Shown piece after piece: positions 6,099 to 12,894 of a DNA stretch of 20,280 nt. A model generated the notes under the pieces. That model was not told where the DNA came from and did no database searches. It was given only the letters and a program-made list of their open reading frames with translations. Both the position numbers and the translations under genes were made by a program. Positions within the stretch are counted from its first letter, which is position 1. Each line of letters opens with the position of its first letter. Location: positions 1 through 20,280 of the forward strand of contig JANNHP010000386.1 of assembly GCA_031404455.1 (NCBI GenBank), given 5' to 3'. This DNA is from JANNHP01 sp031404455 (lineage in GTDB: Bacteria; Planctomycetota; JAJSAM01; JAJVHW01).

Positions 6099-7421
6099 AT
6101 GACCACGACGACCGAACCGACGCTGGCCCCTGGAACGAGGCTCGCCCACTACGAGATCGAGCGCGTGCTCGGCTCGGGCGCGATGGGCACCGTCTACCGG
6201 GCGCACGACACGTCGCTCGACCGGGCGGTCGCCGTGAAGGTGCTGCGCGCGCGGCTCGCGGAGGACCCCGCGGTCGTGGAGCGTTTCGTCCGCGAGGCGC
6301 GCGCGGCGGCCCGCGTGAACCACCCGAACCTCACGCACATCTACTTCGTCGGCTCGGAAGAGGGCTGCAACTACTTCGCGATGGAGTACGTGCCCGGGAC
6401 GACGTTCGAGGAGGAGATCGCCGCGCGCGGTCCGATGCCGCTCGCGCGGTTCGTGGACGTGATCGTCCAAGCGGCGCGAGGGCTCTCGGCGGCCCACGGC
6501 GCGAGCGTCGTCCACCGCGACGTGAAGCCCTCGAACCTCATGCTCCTCCCCGACGGCACGGTCAAGGTGACGGACTTCGGCCTCGCGAAATCGCTCGGCG
6601 GCGACGTCGACGCGTCGGGCGGCGGATCGCTGCTCGGGACTCCCACGTACATGGCCCCGGAGCAGTGCCGCGGCAGGGGCGTGGACGCTCGGACCGACGT
6701 CTACGCGCTCGGCCTCACGGCGTGGTACCTGCTCGCCGGCAAGCCGCCGTTCGCCGCAGAGTCGCTCGGGCAGATGCTCCAGGACCAGATGAACACGCCG
6801 CTCCCCTCGATCTGCGCCGTGCGCCCGGAACTGCCGCCCGCGCTCGACCGCGTGCTCGCGTCGCTCTGCGAGAAGGACCCGGCCAGGCGGCCGTCGTCCA
6901 TGGACGAGGTCGCGGCGCTCTTCGAGCCGCTCAGACCGCGGCCGCTGGAGCTGGCCACGATCATGTCGCGCGCGACGGCGATGGCGATCGACGCGACACT
7001 CCTCGGACTCGTGGCCGGACTCTTGTCGGGACTGGCACTCGGCCTCGCCAAGCTCCTGGCGTTCAAGGTCGTGCCCGACTACGCGTTCGAAGTCGCGTTC
7101 GTTGCGGTGGCGGCGGCGGCGCAACTCGGCTGCGAGGCCTGGTTCGGCACGACGATCGGGAAGTGGCTCTTCAACCTCGAGGTCGTCCGAGCCGACGGCG
7201 CCGCGCCCGGCCGTCTGTCGCTCCTCGTGAGGTTCCTCGTGCGCTTCCCCGGACTCGCCTGGTTCCTCCTGCCCGCGTCGACGGCGTGGATCGACATCAC
7301 GTTCACCCTGCTGCAGCTCCTCGCGTTCGTGCTCGGGTTCGCCGCGTTCCTCGCCTATCGCGGCCGCACGATCTCCGACCTCTTGACGAAGACCCGGGTC
7401 GTCTACCGCAGCCGCCGCTAG
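6099..7421 (+). CDS. Hanks-type Ser/Thr protein kinase with RDD membrane domain
   Basis: A 440-residue signalling protein. The kinase domain (about 18-275) is complete: glycine loop GSGAMGTVY (25-33), ATP-anchoring Lys47 in VAVK, catalytic HRDVKPSN (His139, Asp141), DFG (159-161) and APE (186-188). It should be active and cytoplasmic. From residue 289 a hydrophobic C-terminal domain begins with RATAMAIDATLLGL, has long membrane helices and ends in a GRTISDLLTKTRVVYR segment; this is the RDD-family pattern. The usual single anchor helix with PASTA, WD40 or TPR sensors is absent. The ATG at 6099 is the first that leaves a normal short N-terminus; the upstream in-frame reading is antisense to the permease. 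The stop codon overlaps that of the next, convergent gene. Substrates are unknown; the neighbouring potassium transporter is a candidate by context only. Confidence 0.9.
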   Translation: MTTTTEPTLAPGTRLAHYEIERVLGSGAMGTVYRAHDTSLDRAVAVKVLRARLAEDPAVVERFVREARAAARVNHPNLTHIYFVGSEEGCNYFAMEYVPGTTFEEEIAARGPMPLARFVDVIVQAARGLSAAHGASVVHRDVKPSNLMLLPDGTVKVTDFGLAKSLGGDVDASGGGSLLGTPTYMAPEQCRGRGVDARTDVYALGLTAWYLLAGKPPFAAESLGQMLQDQMNTPLPSICAVRPELPPALDRVLASLCEKDPARRPSSMDEVAALFEPLRPRPLELATIMSRATAMAIDATLLGLVAGLLSGLALGLAKLLAFKVVPDYAFEVAFVAVAAAAQLGCEAWFGTTIGKWLFNLEVVRADGAAPGRLSLLVRFLVRFPGLAWFLLPASTAWIDITFTLLQLLAFVLGFAAFLAYRGRTISDLLTKTRVVYRSRR

Positions 7422-8407
7422 CGGTGGTGCGCGGCGCACTCGGGGTTCACCCAGTGCGGGAGCCGCCGGCCTTCGAGGCCGGCCATCAGGTTGTCGGCGG
7501 CGATCTCGGCCATGGCGTTGCGCGTGGCGACGGTGGCGCTCGCGATGTGCGGGGCGACGACGCAGTTCGGGAGCTTGAGCAGCGGGTTGTCGGCCTGCGG
7601 CGGCTCCGGGTCGGTGACGTCGAGGCCCGCGGCGAAGATCACGCCGTTCCGGAGCGCGTCGCAGAGGTCCTTCTCGTTGACCAGCCCGCCGCGCGACGTG
7701 TTCACGAAGACGGCGGTCCGCTTCATCTTTCGGAAGTGCGCGGCGTCGAACATCCCGTGCGTGCCCTCGGTGAGGTTCGCGTGGAGGCTGACGAAGTCGC
7801 TCTCGGCGAGGAGCACGTCGAGGTCGACGCGCCGCGCGCCGAGCTCGCGCTCCGCCTGCTCGTTGCGGTGGAGATCGTTGTAGACCACGTTCATGCCCCA
7901 CCCGCCGCGGCAGCGCTTCGCGAGCGCCGTGCCGATGCGGCCCATGCCGACGATGCCGAGCGTGCGGCCCGCGAGGTCCTGGCCGATGTGGCCCATCGGC
8001 TCCCACGTCTTCCAGCGTCCGGCGACTGCGTGCTGGTGGCCCGAGACGACGTTGCGCGCGGCCGAGATCATCAGCGCGAAGGCGAGGTCTGCCGTGGCGT
8101 CGGTGAGCACGCCGGGCGTGTTGCCCACGCGGATGCCGCGTTCGGTCGCCGCCGCGAGGTCGATGTTGTTGAACCCGACCGCGTAGTTGCTGATGACCTT
8201 CAGCTTCGGGCACGCGTCCATCGTCGGCGCGTCGATCTTGTCGGTCAGGAGGGCGAGGAGTCCCTCGCAGTCCTTCGCCTTCTCGCGCAGCACGCTCGGC
8301 GGCGGCGGGAGGGTGCCGTCCCACACCTCGGCGGCGCATTCGCGCTCGACGCGGTCGAGTCCGGCGGCGGGGATCACTCGGGTGACGAACACCTTGGGCT
8401 TGGACAT
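7418..8407 (-). CDS. D-2-hydroxyacid dehydrogenase (glyoxylate/hydroxypyruvate reductase)
   Basis: NAD(P)H-dependent reductase of 329 residues that converts glyoxylate to glycolate and/or hydroxypyruvate to D-glycerate. The N-terminal substrate domain has SNYAVGFNNID (73-83). The Rossmann motif is GMGRIG (154-159), and the catalytic residues are Arg239 (NTSRGG), Glu268 (DPEPP) and His287 (PHIAS), all present. The family also contains phosphoglycerate and lactate dehydrogenases, but length, the GFNNID motif and the absence of an ACT domain favour the GyaR/GRHPR type. The neighbouring divergent gene encodes glycerate 2-kinase, the next step, which supports a hydroxypyruvate/glycerate role. The ATG at 8407 lacks a ribosome site; a -10-like TAGGAT ends 7 bases upstream, so the message may be leaderless. 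Confidence 0.92.
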   Translation of the reverse strand: MSKPKVFVTRVIPAAGLDRVERECAAEVWDGTLPPPPSVLREKAKDCEGLLALLTDKIDAPTMDACPKLKVISNYAVGFNNIDLAAATERGIRVGNTPGVLTDATADLAFALMISAARNVVSGHQHAVAGRWKTWEPMGHIGQDLAGRTLGIVGMGRIGTALAKRCRGGWGMNVVYNDLHRNEQAERELGARRVDLDVLLAESDFVSLHANLTEGTHGMFDAAHFRKMKRTAVFVNTSRGGLVNEKDLCDALRNGVIFAAGLDVTDPEPPQADNPLLKLPNCVVAPHIASATVATRNAMAEIAADNLMAGLEGRRLPHWVNPECAAHHR

Positions 8408-8434
8408 GGGCGCAATCCTAGGTCGAATGGGGGC
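8408..8434. promoter_or_regulatory. Shared divergent control region, reductase / glycerate kinase
   Basis: Only 27 bases separate the two start codons. The palindrome CCTAGG (8417-8422) is the core of a -10-like hexamer on each strand: TAGGAT on minus (8420-8415) and TAGGTC on plus (8419-8424). The two promoters would overlap physically, with their -35 regions inside the opposing coding sequences. Joint control of the two enzymes is a reasonable inference. Confidence 0.4.
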
Positions 8435-9856
8435 GTGACGGAAAGACGCCTCAGGGACGACGCGCTCGCCATCTGGAAGGCGGGCGTCGATGCGGTCGAG
8501 GCGGGGCGGTTGGTGCGCGGGGCGTTGCGGGTCGACGACGACGCAGTCGTCGTCTCGGGCGCCAAGGGCGAAGAGTGGTTCATGCTGCACACAGCCAAGC
8601 GGATCGCGATCGTCGGCGCGGGAAAGGCGACGACCGCGATGGCCCGTGCGGCGCAGGAAGCGCTCGGGACGGAGATTCTCGCAGCGAAGCAAGTGACGGG
8701 CTGGGTAAACGTCCCTGACGCGACGGTCGAGAAGCTCTCGCACATCCACGTCCACGGTGCGCGCAAGCTGCCCGACAACCGTCCGACGGCCGAGGGCGTC
8801 GCGGGTTCGAAGGAGATCCTCGCGATCGCGCAGTCGCTCGACGCCGGCGACTACCTGATCGTGCTCCTCTCCGGCGGAGGATCCGCGTTGCTGCCGCTAC
8901 CTGTGGACGGCGTGACGCTCGAAGACAAACTCGCCGTGACGAAACTCCTCCAGGAACGCGGCGCGACGATCAACGAGATGAACTGCGTGCGGAAGCACCT
9001 CTCGCAGATCAAGGGCGGGCGGCTCGCGCAGGCGACGAAGGCGAACGTGATCACGCTGATCGTCTCCGACGTGGTCGGCGATCCGCTCGACGTCATCGCG
9101 TCGGGTCCGACGGCGCCGGACCCGACGACGTTCGCGGGCGCTTGCAGCGTGCTGGAGAAGCACGAATTGCTGTCGCGCGCTCCCGCCTCCGTCCTCGATC
9201 ACCTCGACGCCGGATGCCGCGGGGTGTTCGAGGAGACGCCCGACGTCCTCGGTCAGTCCGTGGACAACTTCGTCATCGGCAACAACGACTCGGCCCGCCG
9301 CGCTGCTGCCAACCACGCTCGCGTTCTCGGGTACCAGACGATCGATCTCGGCATCGTCGACGGCGACACGCAGTCAGCCGCACGAGGCACCGCCGCTGCG
9401 ATCCTCGAGACGCACGGCAAACTCTCGGCTCGGACGTGTTTCATTGACGGCGGTGAGACGACCGTGAACCTCGGCAACGCGCCCGGCAAGGGCGGACGCA
9501 ACCAGGAGTTCGCGCTCGCGGTGCTCGACGCTCTCGGCGCGAACGGACTCGCGGGCGTCTGCGTCCTCTCGGGCGGCACCGACGGCGAGGACGGTCCGAC
9601 GGACGCGGCCGGCGCTTTCGTCGACGAGGACATCGCGCGCGCCGCGGTCGCGAAGGGCCTCGACCCCGCCGAGTTCCTGCGGCGTCACGACGCCTACAAC
9701 TTCTTCGACCCGATCGGCGGCCTCATCCGCACCGGCCCGACGAACACCAACGTGATGGATCTCCGCGTCGTGCTGATCGACCGCGCCGAGGGCGCGGCCG
9801 TCCCGGCGCTGAAAGTGCCCGAACAGACGAGTGCGAGCGCGTCCGCCGGTCCTTGA
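8435..9856 (+). CDS. Glycerate 2-kinase (GckA/MOFRL type)
   Basis: ATP-dependent kinase that phosphorylates D-glycerate to 2-phosphoglycerate, feeding lower glycolysis; 473 residues, cytoplasmic. The N-terminal DUF4147 domain shows VGAGKAT (Lys64), LLSGGGSALLPLP and the KHLSQIKGGRLA segment. The C-terminal MOFRL domain carries GGETTVN, GKGGRNQEFAL and the diagnostic SGGTDGEDGPTDAAGA. Only GTG at 8435 gives the usual start; the ATG 8 bases earlier is out of frame. No Shine-Dalgarno is evident. It lies divergent from the hydroxyacid dehydrogenase that would make its substrate. A strong hairpin follows the stop. Family assignment is firm. Confidence 0.95.
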   Translation: MTERRLRDDALAIWKAGVDAVEAGRLVRGALRVDDDAVVVSGAKGEEWFMLHTAKRIAIVGAGKATTAMARAAQEALGTEILAAKQVTGWVNVPDATVEKLSHIHVHGARKLPDNRPTAEGVAGSKEILAIAQSLDAGDYLIVLLSGGGSALLPLPVDGVTLEDKLAVTKLLQERGATINEMNCVRKHLSQIKGGRLAQATKANVITLIVSDVVGDPLDVIASGPTAPDPTTFAGACSVLEKHELLSRAPASVLDHLDAGCRGVFEETPDVLGQSVDNFVIGNNDSARRAAANHARVLGYQTIDLGIVDGDTQSAARGTAAAILETHGKLSARTCFIDGGETTVNLGNAPGKGGRNQEFALAVLDALGANGLAGVCVLSGGTDGEDGPTDAAGAFVDEDIARAAVAKGLDPAEFLRRHDAYNFFDPIGGLIRTGPTNTNVMDLRVVLIDRAEGAAVPALKVPEQTSASASAGP

Positions 9857-9860
9857 TGCC

Positions 9861-9904
9861 TCAGTCGTTCGACTGAACTTCGGGGGCCCTGCCCCGAAGT
9901 TCAG
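9861..9904. terminator. Paired hairpins, probable bidirectional terminator
   Basis: ctgaacttcgggg (9873-9885) and its exact reverse complement (9892-9904) form a 13-bp perfect stem with a 6-base loop. It lies between the convergent glycerate kinase gene and the propeller gene, reaching over the latter's stop codon. A smaller stem, tcagtc/gactga (9861-9866 / 9871-9876, loop gttc), shares bases 9873-9876 with it, so both cannot form at once. Neither strand has a U-tract. Confidence 0.6.
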
Positions 9905-11418
9905 CGGTAGTCGATCCGGAACACCTCGAGTGATCCGTCCGAGTTGCCCGGTGCGCCCGGAGCGAGGTCGCCGCGCGAGTTGACGAGGATCGTCGTGCCG
10001 TCGTCCGAGAAGTCGGCGAGCGTGCTCGCGAGCGGCGACGACGTGAGCTGCCGGAGCTTCGGCTTGCCCTTCGTCCGCGCCACGAACACCTCGTCCGAGT
10101 TGTCGGCGTTGCCGCCCGGCACGAGATCCGCGCGCGAGCCGATCACGAGGTAGCGGCCCTTCGCGTCGAAGGCCTCCGGGAACGAATCGAAGCTCCCGTT
10201 CGTCAGGCGCTTCGCGCGCTTCGCCTTCTTTCCGAGCGTCTGGAGGAAGACCTGGAGCGTTCCGGGGACGGCGCCGCCCGAGCCGTCGAGGCCGGCGCTC
10301 GACACGATGGCCGCGCGGCCGTTCCTCGCGTTGGCGAAGCCGGCGAAGAACGCGTCGCCGGCGGTCGCGGTGTGCTGCACGGTCCGCCGCTTCACGAAGT
10401 CCACGGTGAAGATCTCGGTCGAGCCGTCCGCGTTGCGGCCGGCGACGAGGTCGGCCTTCGACTCGACGACGACGATGGTCTTCCTCGGCAGGAAGCCGCG
10501 GAACGACGAGTCGCCCGCGGACGCCGTGGCCTGGTGCAGCGACTTCGCCACGCGGTCGTAGACGTACACCTCGCGCGAGCCGTCGGCGTTGCCGCCCGGC
10601 ACGAGGTCGCCCTTCGACTCGAACGCGAAGTAGTGACCGTTCGCATCCTGCCCGCGGTAGCTCGTGTTCACCGCGGACGCCGTGATCTGCTCGAACGCGA
10701 GCGTGTCGAGGTCGAGGAGGAAGATCTCAGTCGAACCGTCGGCGTTGCCGGGAGCGCCGGGCACGAGATCGGCCGCCGACTCGAGGACACCGCAGCGCTC
10801 CGGCGCGCAGATCGCGCGGATGAGACTCGCCCGCGGCGAGTTCGTGAGCTGCGAGAGCGACTTCCCCGCCACGTCGTAGACGAAGACCTCGTTCTGTCCG
10901 TCGAGGTTGCCGGGTGCGCCGGGCGCAAGATTGCCCTTGCTGACGAAGAAGGCCCGGTTCCCGTCGTCCCAGTACGTCTGGAAGAAGGTGTCCTCGACCG
11001 ACGACGTGAGCTGTTCGAGTGACGACGGCGCGGCCCCGGCCGCGGGCGTGAAGAGGTAGGACTCGAAACTGCCGTCCGCGTTGCCCGGCGCGCCCGGCGT
11101 GAGGTCGCCTCGCGACGCGAGGACGACGCTCCCCGCCGCCGTGATCCGTGCCGACGACGAGTCCGTGGCCGACGCCGTCAACTGGCGGATCCCGCGGGTC
11201 GCGACATCGAGGAGGTAGACCTCGGCGGAGCCGTCGGCGTTCCCGGCCCCTCCCGGCACGAGGTTTCCGGTGGAGCTCAGGGCGATGAGGTTCGCGCCCG
11301 GCGGCCCAAATCGCTCGACGAAGGTGTCTCCGGCGGAATTCGTCAGTTGCTCGGTGCCCGCGAGGGCGCCCGAGGCCGCCGCCGCGATGAAGACGAAGGT
11401 GCGACAGGCTCGAATCAT
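9901..11418 (-). CDS. Secreted nine-repeat TolB/PD40-like propeller protein
   Basis: Exported protein of 505 residues with a signal peptide (1-20, ending GALAG). The whole mature part consists of nine repeats of about 50-57 residues. Each begins with a QLT-x-S/A motif, has a central strand leading into a GDLVPG-like phrase, then NADGS and a strand such as EVYVYD. Repeats 1-6, 8 and 9 keep the motif (NADGS, NLDGQ, NADNS or NSDGS); repeat 7 is degenerate (GLDGSGGAVPG). The pattern resembles TolB-type WD40-like/PD40 beta-propellers. The acidic Asn-x-Asp-Gly loop could bind Ca2+, which is inference. There is no catalytic motif, membrane anchor or sorting signal. The minus-strand start ATG (11418) has ggaggaaacggcc upstream, a good ribosome site lying in a 12-bp palindrome (11429-11440). 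Binding or structural role likely; ligand unknown. Confidence 0.82.
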   Translation of the reverse strand: MIRACRTFVFIAAAASGALAGTEQLTNSAGDTFVERFGPPGANLIALSSTGNLVPGGAGNADGSAEVYLLDVATRGIRQLTASATDSSSARITAAGSVVLASRGDLTPGAPGNADGSFESYLFTPAAGAAPSSLEQLTSSVEDTFFQTYWDDGNRAFFVSKGNLAPGAPGNLDGQNEVFVYDVAGKSLSQLTNSPRASLIRAICAPERCGVLESAADLVPGAPGNADGSTEIFLLDLDTLAFEQITASAVNTSYRGQDANGHYFAFESKGDLVPGGNADGSREVYVYDRVAKSLHQATASAGDSSFRGFLPRKTIVVVESKADLVAGRNADGSTEIFTVDFVKRRTVQHTATAGDAFFAGFANARNGRAAIVSSAGLDGSGGAVPGTLQVFLQTLGKKAKRAKRLTNGSFDSFPEAFDAKGRYLVIGSRADLVPGGNADNSDEVFVARTKGKPKLRQLTSSPLASTLADFSDDGTTILVNSRGDLAPGAPGNSDGSLEVFRIDYR

Positions 11419-11513
11419 GGCCGTTTCCTCCGCGCGGAGTATCGCCGTTCGCCCTCGGACGAGTTACCTGTGCCGCATGGGAACTCCGGGCGCCCAGCCG
11501 CATCGAAGTCCGC

Positions 11514-12068
11514 ATGAACGCCACGACGAGCCTGCTCACGGGGATCAAAGTCGCGAAGCCCTGCACCGCGAAGTGGGACGAGATGACGGGAGACGAGCGC
11601 ATGCGCCGCTGCGGCGCGTGCGAACTCGACGTCTTCGACCTCTCGGCGATGCAGCGTGAGGAGGCGGAGAACTTCGTCGCCGCCCGGCTCGGCAAGGAGC
11701 GGACGTGCGTCCGTTTCCTGCAGCGCGCCGACGGCACGATCGTCACCCGCGACTGTCCGGTCGGCGTGCGCGCGGCGTGGAAGCGCGTCACGTGGGCCGC
11801 GGCGGCGCTGCTCGGCGCCGGGTTCGCGGCCGCGGCGATGTTCGCGCCGCGCGGTCTTGGCGGTCCGCCGCAGGTCGCGCCGCTGAAGCAGATCTACGAG
11901 TTCGTGCAGCGGCAGTTCGGCGCGGCGCTGCCGCCGCCGCCGAAGCAGGTGATGGGCGACTTCGCCTGTCCGCCGGCGCCGACTTCGCCGCCGGTGCCGA
12001 CGCCGAGGATGGGGGAGATGTACATCCCGCCGTCGTCGCCCAGTCCGCCGGAGACGCCCGTCCGGTAG
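11514..12068 (+). CDS. Cysteine-cluster membrane protein, function unknown
   Basis: A 184-residue protein, not assigned to a named family. The cytoplasmic N-terminal domain contains PCTAKWDEMTGDERMRRCGAC (Cys17, Cys33, Cys36), then Cys65 in TCVRF and Cys81 in RDCPVG, a spacing that suggests a small metal-binding or redox fold. Similar N-terminal modules (PC..W..M..DE..R.C..C....DLS) occur as uncharacterised proteins in several environmental phyla. A single membrane helix follows (about 92-112), then a proline-rich extracytoplasmic tail with PPPP and SPSPPETP segments. The ATG at 11514 is the first in this frame with the conserved cluster. It is divergent from the propeller gene; the 95 bases between them hold no other feature. 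Confidence 0.7.
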   Translation: MNATTSLLTGIKVAKPCTAKWDEMTGDERMRRCGACELDVFDLSAMQREEAENFVAARLGKERTCVRFLQRADGTIVTRDCPVGVRAAWKRVTWAAAALLGAGFAAAAMFAPRGLGGPPQVAPLKQIYEFVQRQFGAALPPPPKQVMGDFACPPAPTSPPVPTPRMGEMYIPPSSPSPPETPVR

Positions 12069-12071
12069 CGA

Positions 12072-12098
12072 CGACGCCCACGACGCCCACGACGCCCC
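12072..12098 (+). repeat. Three tandem 9-base units
   Basis: cgacgccca, cgacgccca and cgacgcccc occur back to back in the short gap before the methyltransferase gene. Too short for a CRISPR or minisatellite; probably slippage in GC-rich DNA. Confidence 0.6.
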
Positions 12099-12131
12099 GG
12101 CCGCGTCGGCGTGCTACACCACCGCCGGCCC

Positions 12132-12893
12132 ATGGACACTCGCCTCGCCTTCGGCGTCGAGCCCTCGCAGCGCAGGTTCCGCCTGCGTCTCGCGCGCTAC
12201 CCGGCGCTCGCCGCGACGGTCGCGGAGTTCGTCCGCGCGGCTGCGGGACGCGTGCGCCTCCTCGACGCGGGCGTCGGCCGCGGCCGGACGCGGCGGTACG
12301 TCGGGCCCCTCGGTGTCGCGGACCGGATCGAGTTCCACGGCGTCGATCTCCATCCCGATCTCGCCATCCGGTGTCACGAGCGACTCGCGTGGAACCTCGT
12401 CCGCGCCGACGTCTCGCATCCCTTGCCGTATCGCGACGCGGTGTTCGACGCGGCCGTGTGCGAGCAGGTGCTGGAGCACCTCGACGATCCCGCGGCGGCG
12501 CTCGCCGAGATCGCGCGCTGCCTGCGCCCCGGCGGGCTCCTCGTCCTTGGCGTGCCGACGTTCCCTCCGGGCGTGGCGTGGCTCCGCGACCGCGTGGCGT
12601 CGCACGCCCACGCGACGGACGGCCACGGGCACGGCCACGTGACGACGTTCACGAAGGGCGCGATCGTCCGTCTCGTGCGATCGACGGGTGCCTTCGACGT
12701 CCGCGGCGTGCGCGGCTTCCGCTCGTTCTCCGGCGGGATCGCGGGCCCGCTCGAGGACTTCCGCTGGTGGTGGCGCGCGAACGCGGCGTTCGGGCGGGCG
12801 TTCCCGTCGCTCTGCGCCGAGGTGCAGGTCGTGGCGGTGCGGAGGGGCCGCGCCGCGCACGAAACCCGCGGAGCCTCGCCGGGTTCTGCCTGA
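12132..12893 (+). CDS. Class I SAM-dependent methyltransferase
   Basis: A 253-residue cytoplasmic Rossmann-fold methyltransferase of the Methyltransf_11 kind. SAM motif I is LLDAGVGRGR (43-52), the acidic residue after strand 2 is Asp72 (GVDLHPD), DAAVCEQVLEHLDDP (107-120) is the motif II region, and LRPGGLLVLGVP (131-142) is motif III. The His-rich HAHATDGHGHGHV stretch near 160-172 is a family feature of enzymes acting on glycolipids, quinones or small carbohydrates. Substrate unknown. The GTG at 12111 is an alternative start; ATG 12132 is preferred because TACACC (12115-12120), a possible -10, lies just upstream. The stop is one base from the next start, indicating an operon with the hydrolase. 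Confidence 0.88.
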   Translation: MDTRLAFGVEPSQRRFRLRLARYPALAATVAEFVRAAAGRVRLLDAGVGRGRTRRYVGPLGVADRIEFHGVDLHPDLAIRCHERLAWNLVRADVSHPLPYRDAVFDAAVCEQVLEHLDDPAAALAEIARCLRPGGLLVLGVPTFPPGVAWLRDRVASHAHATDGHGHGHVTTFTKGAIVRLVRSTGAFDVRGVRGFRSFSGGIAGPLEDFRWWWRANAAFGRAFPSLCAEVQVVAVRRGRAAHETRGASPGSA

Positions 12894-12894
12894 C

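Noticed and set aside
6024..8339. 771-codon minus-strand frame
   Set aside because: Shadow of the reductase and kinase genes, extremely Arg/Glu-rich, no domain.
9901..11280. Regularly spaced ccgtc(c/g)gcgttgcc DNA motifs resembling CRISPR repeats
   Set aside because: The spacing of about 160 bases and in-frame translation show they encode the NADGS loop of a repeat protein.
11477..11659. ATG at 11477 just after a TTACCT hexamer as a leaderless gene
   Set aside because: The frame is Arg/His-rich and out of register with the conserved Cys-cluster protein starting at 11514.
12072..12098. Short tandem units as a CRISPR or iteron array
   Set aside because: Only three 9-base units with no spacers and no neighbouring cas or replication gene.
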